DNA from: Gracilariopsis chorda
Taxonomy: Eukaryota > Rhodophyta > Florideophyceae > Gracilariales > Gracilariaceae
NCBI GenBank assembly: GCA_003194525.1
Contig: NBIV01000460.1
Location: 1 to 47,649, forward strand
Direction: 5' to 3'
Length of the DNA stretch: 47,649 bases
In this document: one piece after another, positions 30,208-41,290 of the stretch
Layout of the letters: each line of letters opens with the position of its first letter
Position numbering within the stretch: position 1 is the stretch's first letter
Program-made: the position numbers and the translations under genes
The notes under the pieces: generated by a model
What the model was told of the DNA's origin: nothing
Seen by the model: the letters and a program-made list of their open reading frames with translations, nothing else
Databases searched by the model: none

Positions 30208-32911
30208 CAGGGGCGTATTTGTGACTAAGATTTCTGGGATCCAAAAAGTCATAGTCACCGCTGTTTGAGTGCTAGTTAGTCAAATATAGTCACTTCTATA
30301 ACAACTTTACTCTTTTACTATCTCGTGAGCAACGACACGCACTAGACGTCTAAACGCATCACCCTTTGGGTGCATGAGCCCGTTTTGATGGAGTGGGGCG
30401 TTCTTGAGCTCGTTGCAAACAAAAACCCGTATCATTTCGGACATTTCCAGAGTACTGGACAGTAACGACTGGCTTTGATTGCCTTCCCTCCTGCCTAAAT
30501 CGCTAAAAAGTCTCTCAGCAGGGGCCGAGGATGCTTGAGAGGACAGCGCAGCTCGTGCAATTGTGTTGAAAGGAACAGGGCTAATCATCGTAGATGTTTG
30601 ATTCGCTTGTTCCCAGAATAGGAGAGCAGCACTGGGATCCCTTCTACATTTTTCCTCTAGAACCTCGCGCATTTCGTCGTGCAGAAGACCGAAAACGACC
30701 TCGAGCCTCTCTGCTCTAGGAGCCAGGGAACTTTCCAGCTCGACAGCCTCCCGAACAACAGCCGAGAATAGAACCTTTTTGTAGGCTTTTCGATCATTCT
30801 CTGAGCAGTCCAGGAAGTCTAGGCAACATTCATTCACGTCCATAATTGCAGCAACGTGGAAGAGAAGTACACGACGTGCTTCATGCAAGTCTTTATCCGG
30901 TTCAGACTCTTGATCTGTGTTCGGACGCCAATGAGCTGCCTCCTCGTCAACACGTTCCCAAACAGCTCCCAGCCGAAATGCAATGCGATCAGCCAGCTTG
31001 ACGGCCAATGACTTCGGTTGGTTCCGGGTCAATCTTATTTGACGTGCTTCATCTCTCTTTTTGTCGGCAGGAGCAGAACTCGGCCTCGTTGGCAACGCAT
31101 AAACTTCAAATAAGTCATTAGTATCCTCGAAAGTAAGTGCGGGGACGGATTCGGTATACTCCATAGACTGCGCAGGAAGCATGGCACTAGCCATAATCAT
31201 CAGCGTCTCATGTAGCTCACGGAGTAAACGCGGTGCGCGGGACATGGTTACTTTGCGGTCGGCTTCCAGCTGACGAGCGACCCTGCGAACTTCTGCAAGT
31301 ACAGTAATGAACTCAGCGAGGACATCGTGTTGATCTTCAGAAAGCGTAGGCAGGTGCTCCGAACTTATCTCGAGCTCTTCCGCCACTTCTGAGATATTAT
31401 GGATCCGGCACAGATAGACAGACATCGCAGCAAGTCGAGAATGCCAGCGCGTGGGAATATCGTGCTTGAGCCTATGCACGCGATCTTTGGTAATCCCCTC
31501 CTCTCCTTGCTTTTGAGCTAGCAACTGTGCCGCCTTTTGGTGATGGTTAAAGTATATCGTCACCTTGTTCACATGGTCCAGATACAACTTCCACACAGTA
31601 CCATGCTCGAAAACATCATTCACTGCCAAGGCCAGCGTGTGGACCACGCAGCGCACGGAACCAACGTAGTTGGTAAGCAGATCAACTGCCAGGGCGGTGG
31701 CAGCATCATTATCGCTAGTACCCGTGTGTACGCAAACATCGTCAGCGCCCACGATTGGATTCTGTTCTAGTATTTCCTGCATGATATAGCGTAGTTGTTG
31801 ACCGGTCTTGGACGCTAATCCCATGTTCAGAGTTGCGATGGGAACGCAACGCATGTTCCATTGCTTGTCAATATAATGCCATGTCATTCCAAGGATTGGA
31901 GCACCCAGCGCAGCACTCCACCCATCGACCGTTATGCATCCTGTCCGCGCGTCTGTAACGGAGCGCCGTAGGATGCGACAGACAGCAGCGTACGTGTCAA
32001 ACAATGTTTTCTCCGTCATATCCTTACTCGCAAATTGTATGCGACCCCCAAACACATCCACGAATCCTTGCAAGACCGGTGATGCGAGCTGAGAAGAGGA
32101 GGCCTCCATAAAGCACGAGAACATCAGAATAGCCACAGACTGCAGAACCTGAGCCGGAATGTTTACAGTTTCCAACGCTGAAAGTCCGCTCGAACCACCG
32201 CCATTGCTGGGCGTGAAGTAACGCTGTATGTCACTGTTCCGTCTCCGACGAGTATTTCGCCTTCGTTCCTGCGAGATACGAGATGTAAGGGCAACTTCAG
32301 TGGCATTGCTATTGTTAAGAGAAACGAGATCGTTATGCAATGCGAGATGTTTGATCTTGTAGTGAACGATGACGTTGCTTGTTGACAAGGTGCTATTCAT
32401 GGCGCCTTCAATTCCACAGGTAGCGCATGTAAACTTGAACTTTCCATTACTGCCATGCACTGTAGCGGCAATCGTGCTCCAGAGTGACGTCTTGACGCTC
32501 GACCCGCGCCCGGCTCCTACCTTGCGACGTCTTTTTTGTCTTTCACTCTGCTGCTCTACGAGCCGCTTTGCCGTGATCTCGACTGGTGATGGTTCTCCAT
32601 TTTGGGGAGACTGCGGCGAAGAACTTGGCTCAGATGACGCACGTGGCTCAGCCGGCAAAGGAACAGGTGGCCTCATGTTGTCGCCGGTGGGGCAGTCCGA
32701 GGCAACCACGATTGGAAGACTCCCGTTCTGAAATGGAGTCGACGGCGGCGGCCTGTGAGTATCCACGTGTAAGACACGTTGCACAGTTGCACAGTTGTAC
32801 AGGTGTCAAGACTGTCATGACTAATGACTACATTTTTCCCACAAGTGGTAGTTAGTCGGTCATTAGTCACATTTTTCTTGTCATAGTTAGTCAGTCACAA
32901 ATACGACCCTG
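30208..32911 (-). mobile_element. complete hAT transposon with open transposase
   Basis: A 2,704-bp element flanked by the perfect 8-bp duplication CGTATTTC. The terminal inverted repeats start CAGGG and match at 18 of the first 20 bases (CAGGGGCGTATTTGTGACTA versus CAGGGTCGTATTTGTGACTG). Subterminal DNA on both sides repeats GACTAAC/TAGTCA-type words, usual transposase binding sites in this superfamily. A single minus-strand transposase fills the interior. The intact ends, duplication and ORF suggest a young insertion into an already decayed gypsy copy. Confidence 0.93.
30307..32676 (-). CDS. hAT transposase
   Basis: A 789-aa frame from ATG 32676; the frame is open to 32784 but without an earlier ATG. 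An N-terminal disordered Pro/Ser region precedes a BED-type finger (CATCGIEGAMNSTLSTSNVI, then HYKIKH). The catalytic RNase H-like core includes ITVDGWSA (Asp), TGTSDNDAATA, CVVHTLALAVND and DIPTRWHSRL. The C-terminal dimerisation region has LFWEQANQTS, SSQASSAPAERLFSDLGRR and SLLSSTLEMSEMI, matching the SSAPAERLFS signature. The length is in the usual hAT range and no stops occur, so it could be active. Confidence 0.92.
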   Translation of the reverse strand: MRPPVPLPAEPRASSEPSSSPQSPQNGEPSPVEITAKRLVEQQSERQKRRRKVGAGRGSSVKTSLWSTIAATVHGSNGKFKFTCATCGIEGAMNSTLSTSNVIVHYKIKHLALHNDLVSLNNSNATEVALTSRISQERRRNTRRRRNSDIQRYFTPSNGGGSSGLSALETVNIPAQVLQSVAILMFSCFMEASSSQLASPVLQGFVDVFGGRIQFASKDMTEKTLFDTYAAVCRILRRSVTDARTGCITVDGWSAALGAPILGMTWHYIDKQWNMRCVPIATLNMGLASKTGQQLRYIMQEILEQNPIVGADDVCVHTGTSDNDAATALAVDLLTNYVGSVRCVVHTLALAVNDVFEHGTVWKLYLDHVNKVTIYFNHHQKAAQLLAQKQGEEGITKDRVHRLKHDIPTRWHSRLAAMSVYLCRIHNISEVAEELEISSEHLPTLSEDQHDVLAEFITVLAEVRRVARQLEADRKVTMSRAPRLLRELHETLMIMASAMLPAQSMEYTESVPALTFEDTNDLFEVYALPTRPSSAPADKKRDEARQIRLTRNQPKSLAVKLADRIAFRLGAVWERVDEEAAHWRPNTDQESEPDKDLHEARRVLLFHVAAIMDVNECCLDFLDCSENDRKAYKKVLFSAVVREAVELESSLAPRAERLEVVFGLLHDEMREVLEEKCRRDPSAALLFWEQANQTSTMISPVPFNTIARAALSSQASSAPAERLFSDLGRREGNQSQSLLSSTLEMSEMIRVFVCNELKNAPLHQNGLMHPKGDAFRRLVRVVAHEIVKE

Positions 32912-32919
32912 CGTATTTC
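32912..32919. repeat. target site duplication of hAT, right
   Basis: CGTATTTC directly after the CCCTG end of the element. Confidence 0.9.
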
Positions 32920-33179
32920 ACCGACGTGGATTGAAACATCCAGCGGCAGATGGGCTTCCTAGAGTCCGTACAGATGGATAAGATACAGAACAACTGCAGG
33001 ATGAAGTACCGTGCATGATGACGGACACTACGACTGGGACGGAGAACAAATACAACCTGGCTATGATATTTCGGGGCGGTAAAGAAGATAACGTAATAGT
33101 GGACTGGCCATAGGACCAACCGAACAGGATACGACTTCCAGCAGTACTCGACCTCAATGACGAGATACAGGAAGTAACC

Positions 33180-33960
33180 GCGAATACGGTAGAGGAGTTC
33201 TGTGGGAACAGGAGAATGATTCCCTATTAAAATCCGTATGGGCCCAAGTCAGAGAGGGCAGTTGCTTATTCGACATAAACCGGAACGGGGTATTGATATG
33301 GAAAGCTCCGCTTTATGGAGCTGTCCAGTGGTACGCACCAGAAGCTTTGCAGAGCAGGCTATTATACCGGTACCAATACCCGCGGTTTGCTAGACAACGC
33401 GGGGCAGCAAAGATGTATTCCACGGTGCAACGGGACTAATACTGGCCGAGGATGACCAGTGACGTATTTTAGGCCGTATGGAATTGTTGCAACTGCTTCT
33501 CTGTAAATGGGAGCTGCTATTGCCATCATAAGCTCTTGAATCCATTTACCGCAGCGTGCTCGCTTGTATCCGTCACCATGGACATCCTCGGCCCGATTAC
33601 CAAGTCTGCGAAGAGCCAGCAGTATATAATGGTCATTATCGATTGGTTCACGAAGTTTTCCAGAGCGGACCCCCTGACGTCTACTATAACCGCAGCCGTA
33701 GCCCAGGATTTTCTCGAATACTGGGCTTACGTGTACGGAGTACCTACCTGCTGACCGACAATGGAATTCAATTCCTCTCAAAGTTCTTCGGAGTGGTGTG
33801 AAGCATGATGGGCAGGAAGCACTTGACCGCTACGGCTTACCACTCGCAAAAAAACGGGAAAGCCAAACGGTTCAATAAGACACTCTTCGAACGTCTTCGC
33901 CATTACGTGCCATAGCATCAGACCAAATGGCACGAATACATGCAACTCTTAACATATGCA
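33180..33960 (+). pseudogene. gypsy integrase (copy 2)
   Basis: A YWPRM segment at about 33440 resembles the zinc-binding region of copy 1. VTMDILGPITKSAKSQQYIM at about 33570-33630 is the first Asp region, and YGVPTC precedes the second Asp (TDNG at about 33756). The third region has AKRFNK-like sequence at about 33862, where the catalytic Glu codon has become AAA (Lys). Stops are present throughout. Confidence 0.75.
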
Positions 33961-34735
33961 TATTATTAACATGCGAGTACATAGGACAACGGGCACCATG
34001 CCATTCGGTCTAGTACTCTCACAGCAGACGCCCAGTCTCCAAGTCGAGAAATTCCTGACGGCCATCCCCGAGCACGAACTGGAAAAAGCCTTCGTGGCGC
34101 AAGTAGAACGGTAAAACATAGCTGGAGTTCGGGATGCCCTATCTCCGCTCGGACGAAACCTACACAAACCCAACGTCAGTATAAGAGGGAATTCGATAAA
34201 ACCGTCTGCAATTTTCCGAGGTTCAACGTTGACGAAATGTACGCCGACAGACGAGAATGGATGTCGACTGGTCCGGAAAAAAACGTCGAGGCGTGCACCT
34301 GTAAGTAGCAGAAACTACTCCCAGACATGTCCGATGGTGACCATTACGGATAATACAATCTACATAAATGAGGACGGCATCGAAAACCGCGTGAGAATTG
34401 ACCACGTAACACGGGCATCACGCCAGGCAATGTGCATAATGCCTATGGCCGAAGTGGCCATTGGACGTCTCACCATCTTTCTTGACGTTGATCTGGACGA
34501 TGTTTTTGCGGAAGAACCCGCTACGTTACCCACGACAGACTCAATGCCGCAACCCCATGCTGTCGACCGAATACTCGGACATCAGTATATACCAAACGGA
34601 ATACGGTACCTTGTCCGATGTGTCGGATACTAGTCGGACTACGACACCCTTGAACCTTGAACCACCTGCCCATATCTTTGATCACGTCATTGCCCACTAT
34701 GGGCGTTGTAAGAAGCGATGGTGTCTGGTGAATTG
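33960..34735 (+). pseudogene. integrase C-terminal region and chromodomain (copy 2)
   Basis: The reading 34229-34633 ends in HAVDRILGHQ and RYLVRCVGY, then after a TAG continues SDYDTLEPPAHI, which aligns with the chromodomain of copy 1. The preceding region matches the small beta fold (DGIENRVRIDHV). Non-functional. Confidence 0.7.
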
Positions 34736-34769
34736 AACCTAATTGACCGAACGGGATGTCGTTTATTCT

Positions 34770-34778
34770 GGAGGGGGG
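34770..34778 (+). promoter_or_regulatory. polypurine tract-like run (copy 2)
   Basis: GGAGGGGGG at the position equivalent to 4827-4835 in copy 1, followed by AGAAGGA. It may be a relic of a plus-strand primer site. Confidence 0.35.
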
Positions 34779-36869
34779 AGAAGGATGGTGTAGATGTTTT
34801 TCGATGCGCCACCAGGCAGCAGATTGTTCCAAACGGCTAGCAGCAACGAGTGTATATTGGTCTATTTTCGATCTGGACCGATGGAACCTCTACCTGTCGA
34901 TATATGATTGGTTCTTTCTTTCATACATTACACGAGTTGTCAAATTGAGATGAATTTTTGCCCAATACGGTAAACTGAACGCGCAAAGAAGAACCAACAG
35001 TCATTGCTGATGCTATTCACTTTCGACCCGAACGTTCACTAACACTTCGCTTGTTTTACCTTTAATGGTTGTAACTGCCCGCATTGGAAATTTCAGCTGC
35101 ATCACTCTGCATGAAGATATTTCAGCTGCCGCCCTGACAACAATGTTGGTCAAAGTTTGACTTCGAATTTGCTGGGACGTGGAAATTGCTCTCGAGTGCC
35201 TACTCGAAATCTTTCAAACGGAATGGGGAACATAGGAATGAATGTGTGAAAGTGCAGTGATGCACTAGCGTTCACCCCCATTTGTGACCTCTTTTTGGAC
35301 GGTTGACAAAAAGGGGCAACATTGCCAGCACGGATTATTCCCTGCAGATAGTTGAAGTCCATTGCCTTTATTCAAAGACGTAGACGCAAAATTAGAGTTA
35401 GCTGGGTAAAACTAAAACATTGATCTAAGAACCAAACAGTTACCATCTTGTACTTTTAGGTGTACTAACCTAAGTTTTTGATACTGTACGGGGTACGTTC
35501 ATGTCTACGAAGAAGGTATTATTCCTCCGCACTCGGGCTTACGCCATTACCATTCTTGGATCCTGCTATAGTACACTGGTCTGTAGTGCAAGATTATGCC
35601 TGATGAGTTTGGAACTACCTCTTACTAACGAGCAATCCTCCTTTGACTGTTCGAAAGACAACCCTCGAAAACATAATTCATTTTGGATAGTCACGTTTTG
35701 ACCATCGACCGAACGATTCCCAACTTCAGCATCATTTGGAATGATTTCAAAAGGGCTGGAAAGCGCAATAGACGCCCTTTAGATCACCTGGTTGTCCCGT
35801 CTAGAAGGTTTCCGATTTGGAACGCTCGGCAAACTTGTGTCCGTGTGGAAAACTTGACATGGCTTTGCCCTGGCCTGGCAGGCCATGCTGTGCTGCACGC
35901 ACGGACGATGACTCTAAGCAGTACAGTACACGACTTTTATGTTTAATCTAAGTCGAAAACGCCCAGATGATACTCTAGACCAGTGTGAAAGCTTATTCAT
36001 GACCACATGGAATTATTATTTATGGGCACTATGGAAACCCTCGACAAGTGCGCGGGAAAAGTGGCCATGGCTTCTTCGCGGCCTTTAAAGGCCAAGAAAT
36101 GTTTCTGGCATAGGCCCGCGTTCCAAACAGACTGGAAAAGAAGTAATAAGGTACCTGGAAGTAGAGTGGAACGGAGCAAAGGAATGGACAGATTGTGTTA
36201 GGTTTGAACGTGCAGCGGTGCAGAGCTTTGAATTTGAGCCGCACACTACCAATGACTGCACGGATATTTTCAGCACGGCTTTGCCCCAGCCTTGGCAGGC
36301 CACACTACGCTCCATGCACGGAACGAACTCTCGAATGTTCTAGGATGTGATGGATACCTGTTCTCTCTATGAGCTGTTCCTGGAACCGTCCCTGAAAACC
36401 GATAAACGGAACTTCAGATGACCGTACTGGGAGTACAATGAGTACCATGGGCATGAATCGCGTTGTCTAAGACCGCCCCAAATCTGATGTTTCGCAATGA
36501 CTAAGCTGAACGCTCGGAAAGTTTTGGCATATTTTCTCTCCGACCCGGGAGGGACAAAACTGCAATACGCAAGCTCAGATGCATGGCTTTGCACACGAAT
36601 GGTTGCTTTTCTATCCGATTGCGGCAACAAGACCAAAGCGGTGCGCAATTCAGAATACCAAAGGTCAAGGACAAGACCTGGAGAGGACACAGATGGGCAA
36701 AAGAACTGAACGGAATCTGGCTATCAGAGTGGTGCCTAGCACCAGTCATATGTAAGCGCACAGTATCTGATGGCAAAGATGAAGCCGCTAAACTGGCTTC
36801 AGGAGAAGCATGAAAAGGGGGGAAGTTACACAATACGAGAACGTAGTGCACATTAAGGAGATAAATATG
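34779..36869. other. region between chromodomain and LTR B; no gene recognised
   Basis: About 2.1 kb without a supported gene. It corresponds in position to the antisense-ORF module of copy 1, but no similarity to that protein was found. It contains a about 60-bp direct repeat (35862-35920 and 36265-36323, about 75 percent by eye). Plus readings at 36497-36813 have a frame change and no domain. A run AAAAGGGGGGAAG lies at about 36814-36826, 44 bp before LTR B. Confidence 0.4.
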
Positions 36870-37483
36870 TGGTATGGGGGCCAAAGGTAGTCGTCAGTAG
36901 ATGCACGAAACCGATCGTGCAACAATGCGGCAAACGTTGCAAGCGGAAGTATGGGAATATTATGCAGGAAAGGTTTGTGCTGTTATTGGATGTGGTGCCG
37001 ATATTTTCGTAGAGTGGTACCTAATAAGCTTTATTATTTCTTGGAGTAGATACAGTGTTGCATGGCACACCACATGGCTACTGGGGAATGGCGGGCTGCG
37101 TGAATTTTTTTTGTGGCGCACCAAGTATTTCTACGTAGCAAGGGTTGACAGCGTCTCCAACCTCAGTAAAACCAGACTTCATCCCACCAAACGGACTAGT
37201 ATCTTGTTCTAGTTGGCGATACAGACTGCCCACAAGCTTGTTCTACCAACCGGCACGGTAAAACCGTAGTGGTACACGGCCGCCAACGTTCTACGCGTGT
37301 TCCCTGACCACGGTTGACGCATTTCCAGTCCGGTTCTGCAGCCTCTGACCGGCGTCTTCTGACTTACGCTGTTTGGATCATCGAGTCTATCTTCCGCCTG
37401 GGCTTTCTAGTAAATTCCTCCACTGACCGCTGAGGTACATATGACCGGTCAGAACCTTACAAAAAGCATTGCACTTTCCCACA
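36870..37483 (+). repeat. LTR B, likely 3' LTR of gypsy copy 2
   Basis: It starts TGGTATGGGGG and ends TTTCCCACA. It is about 80 percent similar by eye to 15905-16520 and more T-rich. A G-rich run lies 44 bp upstream. Immediately downstream the minus strand resumes Copia sequence. Confidence 0.65.
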
Positions 37484-37559
37484 GACCGGTCAACCTCATG
37501 AAATTTGATTTTATCTCAGTTGAGCTATTTTCCTTCAAGTTGGAATGCATGTAGTTGAG

Positions 37560-38460
37560 CAGGTGCTCAAAAATGGATTAGGTATCTTTCGTTTTTCTGG
37601 TTTTGGGAGATCAATATGCTGATCAGAAATACATGGTTTGGCATGAGAGACCCTATGTTTAACTTTGCCCTACCTCTTTTCTACGAGAATTAGTTTGCCT
37701 GAGATCTTATTAAAGATAAAGGGACCATTTCATTCGGGCTGATTTTCTTCTTGATAGATCAAGACTTGCTCTTCGGGGATAAACTGTTAGGTAACTTCAT
37801 CTGGTGGCCGTAATTTGAGGGCTCGCTTCATTTGAATGTTTTCTGCGATGATTTCCATTTTGGACGGCCCTGTAAGAAGAGCTTGCATACAATCTTCTTG
37901 ATCCGGACCATAGTTATTGCAAGAAATCTGGGCAAGACTCCAAAATCGAGAAATGACGGAAATGAACCTTCAGTATTCATAATGTGGTTCACGGTTTTCA
38001 CTGCTGTAGCAAGTATTAGTTTATCGTCAATAATGTGGGCGTCAACCTTAAGTTGATGAAAATTACGACGAAAAAAGGTCATAATATCGTTCTCCTGCTC
38101 CAATAAAGCTGTGAAGTTTGATTTCAGATAGATTAATATCAATTCCAAAATCATTAATTAAATCTTTCCATATCGAGAAAGTGAATACTGAACCTTGGTC
38201 ACACCGAATTTAGTGTGGATAGGCTGTATAGATTGTAGCCCAGCACTCTATAAATGCGTTCAAAACTGCATCCAACGCTTGTGTTTTGCGAGACCGAGGA
38301 GAACTGAAATGTGTTTGTAAATCGAAAACATATAAAACTGGTTTCTTGTTAATGCAAAACAGATCAATCGCTAGATTCTGATTAAAAAAGACTCTTTGTA
38401 AGAAAAAAAAAATCAATAACGTTCGGGCTTTAGAAGAAATTGTTGACACGTCTGACACGC
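37560..38460 (-). pseudogene. Copia integrase domain
   Basis: The minus reading 38458-38210 gives LAIDLFCINKKPVLYVFDLQ and AFIECWATIYTAYP, the core around the first Asp. The reading 38154-37828 gives ILATAVKTVNHIMNTEGSFP and SFLDFGVLPRF, the conserved end of the core in this Copia lineage. Weaker matches to the C-terminal region reach about 37560. Stops and frame changes lie between them. Confidence 0.75.
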
Positions 38461-38503
38461 CTTTATTATGTTCCGAAGTAAATAATTTGTTTCCTTGTTT
38501 GGG

Positions 38504-38758
38504 TCACAGGGTTTCGGAATCTTGAGTAAGTTGAAGAGTTTTTTCAACCGTGGATTGGTAGACTTGAAGGTGCACTTTACGCAATTTCGACATTGTGAAG
38601 TAATTGGTGTAACTATTCCACTTGAAATAAAGATGATCGAGTTTGCGAGTTGCCAGCATGCTCCAGCCGTTCTTACTGTGGAGCAACGCTTTCCCGTCGG
38701 TTGGGAGTTTGTTCCTATTCATAGGAGTATTCACTGGTGGATTGGTTCGATACCTCAT
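38504..38758 (-). pseudogene. Copia protease-integrase linker
   Basis: MLATRKLDHLYFKWNS and FTMSKLRKVHLQVYQSTVEK match the linker that precedes integrase in this Copia lineage. It is continuous with 38460 except for stops. Confidence 0.55.
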
Positions 38759-38769
38759 TTCTGAGTTGA

Positions 38770-39590
38770 TCCCTCGCGGGATAGCGATGAGGTAGCACTT
38801 GAGGGACCTGGACAGGTATTAGTAGTGGCATTCTGGTGACAGATGGTACGCTGTACGCGTGATAAATTCGGTTCCAATTTTGGATATTTAATTTTATGGT
38901 TATCGCCACTTGGGCCCAGAAAGTGGGAACTCCACGTGTATGGACCTCAAGAGGTGTGCACCAAATTAGTTAATTTATTTAGTTTATTGTGGTGCAAACC
39001 TACTTAGGTAATCACGGCTTCGCCGTCAGCACCAGCAGTAAATGGTAACCTTGGTTCTCTCTCGAGATATACTCTTTGCAGAGTAAGGCTCTGGTAAGAA
39101 AGGCCCTCGTAGGGATTTCGACCCCTCGCGGAGAGTATCCACGAGTGGATTCCGTCTACCATCCCCTTGGGAACATTCAGGCGTCACTACTGCTACAGTA
39201 TCACCGTGTTTGGTATTGGTTATTTGTTCCACTGTCAGTCTTGGATTCCGCCCCAGTATTGGGTTCTTCGTCGTGGGGTTTACCACATTCCCGTTTGGGA
39301 TTCGTTCTTTATATTGGTTTGCCCCGTCGCCGGGTCTGTTGCCGCGTTTAGCACGCCCAGTCGCCGGTTCTCTTGGGTTTTCCCTTTTTCCTTTTGCTTT
39401 CCTTCACAGGATATCGTGTCATTATACACTCACGTGTGTACCATTCCCTGGAGTTTACCCTTTTTCTGGGCCATTCCCGAACCTCTGCAGGTATAGCCAG
39501 AACCACGTTGGTCTTACAAGCCAGCCTTTACGTGGCGCAGAGGGCTCTCTCAACTGAAACACCATCCCATAGGGAGCGAAGTCTCGAACA
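38770..39590. other. insert of unknown origin within Copia
   Basis: About 820 bp separate the end of Copia protease (about 39600) from the linker at 38758, which are normally adjacent. No domain is readable on either strand. The left end holds an inverted pair TACCTCAT/ATGAGGTA (about 38751 and 38786). Confidence 0.35.
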
Positions 39591-39599
39591 CCTTGAGGG

Positions 39600-39900
39600 T
39601 ACTCCCCGCTTCCGGGTTTTGCTCTACACTTACACACCAATTTGTTGTCCGTGTTCTCTACGTAGAAAAGTTCATGATCCACGAAATCGAAACGAAGCAG
39701 AAGTGGTACATCGCAGGCTATGATGTCGACGCACAGCTTGAGAACTCGTCCATGTGGGGCACAATTGCTTATTGGGAGTTGAGCAATGCTTTGAAGCTTT
39801 GGGTTTCCTAGTCAGTAGCGAATGTGAAAATCTTTTTTGTGGTGTTATTCTGTACTGCGTTCAGTATACTTTAGCTTGAGCTTAACAATAACAGATCTTT
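39600..39900 (-). pseudogene. Copia aspartic protease
   Basis: The reading 40042-39845 has GFLDIEAERSVIVKLKLKY, where the catalytic Asp is kept but DTG has become DIE. In another frame from about 39780, CDVPLLLRFDFVDHELFYVE and NTDNKLVCK follow, matching the C-terminal half of this protease. Inactive. Confidence 0.55.
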
Positions 39901-40365
39901 CAGCTTCAATATCAAGAAATCCACCATCCAAAGTATTAGAAGTGTCAGATTTGATGCCATCTCCGGATACTTGAAAACACTTGAAGCTTCCTCTGACCTG
40001 TTTCAGGAACTTATGCGCTGAGCCTTTTGGAAAATCTCTCACGTTATTAGAATATCTACGAATGGGAGAGTTCCGCTCCTAAAATCCAATCTAAATGAAG
40101 ATGAATCAGCGTCACGTTCGTTGAAAAATGTTTCTGCTTCGTCATTTGATTGGAAGTTGTTCTCTACGGCATCTGAATTTATCGCGTCGGTCTCGTCGCC
40201 GGCTAGATTGAAGAAAGTTTCAGTATCTTACGTATCTGTCCTATCTACTTGTTCATAGATTTGGAATATGACCTGTTTCAGAGCATGATTCTGACTCAGA
40301 TACTTAGGCTTCTGGTACCTCTTGACTTTGCAAGCAGCGATAGGTGTCATATCTTTGGGCGGGCA

Positions 40366-40408
40366 ACAATGCCTGAGGATATGTCCTTCTTCACTACAAT
40401 CGAAACAT
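40366..40408 (-). pseudogene. Copia Gag CCHC zinc knuckle
   Basis: The minus strand reads CFDCSEEGHILRHC, a complete C-x2-C-x4-H-x4-C knuckle, at the expected place between Gag core and protease. Confidence 0.75.
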
Positions 40409-40699
40409 CCGCGCGTACTGAAATGAATGTGGTTTCACGTTGTTCCTGTCTGTGCCATGGCGTGCTGCCAGAAACTGTTTCTTTGTTTGGTAGAGTAACT
40501 GTGGTGTGTTTGACTTATAGGAAAATCCGTATATGCTTGTCCTCTTACGAGCGTTCGATTCTTCTTCCTCCGGCTGGATCGAGCTTTCGAGATGGGTATA
40601 AAATTCCTGATAAGAGAGATGCTTGGTATCAAGTCGCATGATAGGGTTACTGGCCCATGAACTTCGGATTATTGGTTTCCGAAGATAAGATATTCTGTT

Positions 40700-41290
40700 T
40701 CCTTCCGAGTGGCAGTGAGGTGGAACTTATGGTGCGAGTTTGGATATTTATGCTTTTAGGTTCTCCAGAGTAGCAGTTTCGGACGTAGTGCTAGGTGCAA
40801 TTGACTCAAACGGAAGATTAGAGAGAAGATTACCGATTTTCTTATGTTTCGAGAATTATTTGAAATGGTTCTGTTTCATTGAGGAGGCTGAACCAAGTGA
40901 GCTTGCCCTCGAAATGAGTTTAGTTATAAAGTACCGCTTTGAATTATCCTGGAGGATGTATTGTAGGAGAGGAAGGGGCTTTTGCTCTGCTACCAGGTAG
41001 TCTTCTAAATCTTTCTTGTAATCGATGAAATAGTCTTTGTACGATTCTCCTCAAGCTCCTGAGAACTTTGAGTCATTATCCTTGAACCTCATCGAAATAT
41101 TATGGGCAGCTTTTGGGATATCGAGGAAGGTCTGAGACCTTGTAGGATCAACGGTGGTCAGATGTGCAAGTGGATCTTTAGGCTTGTGTCAAATCGGAAG
41201 ATTCATGTGATGCTTTTGATGTAAGTATGTGGCTGGGTTAGACGAATCCATTGAAATGGTACCGTTCGAGATGCATTGGTGTCGGATCAC
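40700..41290 (-). pseudogene. Copia Gag core
   Basis: The minus strand reads AAHNISMRFKDNDSKFSGA, a stop, then SYKDYFIDYKKDLEDYL and LPLLQYILQDNSK, which resemble the capsid region of this Copia lineage. It has stops and at least one frame change. Confidence 0.5.

Larger units (their letters stand above)
29830..33010 (+). pseudogene. gypsy RNase H (copy 2), split by hAT
   Basis: YILDTNVGNTQVGC and YNTTERECWAVV identify RNase H up to 30207. The hAT element then interrupts it, and the last piece resumes at 32912 with sequence matching the HQAADALSR region of copy 1. Several stops precede the hAT, so the host gene was probably already dead. Confidence 0.65.
15905..37483 (+). mobile_element. Ty3/gypsy chromodomain retrotransposon, copy 2, with nested insertions
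   Basis: Proposed limits are two direct about 615-bp repeats with TG...CA ends. Between them lie gag (in two parts), protease, RT, RNase H, integrase and chromodomain in the same order as copy 1. They are interrupted by unit X, a 337-bp element and a hAT element. Removing those leaves about 10 kb. Coding regions are full of stops, and many C-to-T or G-to-A differences from copy 1 are visible. No clean 5-bp target duplication is seen (CGGCG left, GACCG right), so the outer limits are inference. Confidence 0.6.
14390..41290 (-). mobile_element. Copia element split by a nested gypsy element
   Basis: Minus-strand Copia domains lie in two collinear halves. Read 5' to 3' these are Gag (41290-40700), a CCHC knuckle (40408-40366), protease (39900-39600), pre-integrase and integrase (38758-37560), then after a 21.6-kb interruption RT (15904-15054) and RNase H (14939-14390). 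The break falls in the variable linker between integrase and RT, and both halves are equally decayed, as expected if one element was split by the gypsy element at 15905-37483. The Copia LTRs are not identified. Confidence 0.6.

Noticed and set aside
15905..37483. 5-bp target duplication for gypsy copy 2
   Set aside because: Left CGGCG and right GACCG differ; GACGG/GACCG is close only if the LTR start is moved, so it was not claimed.
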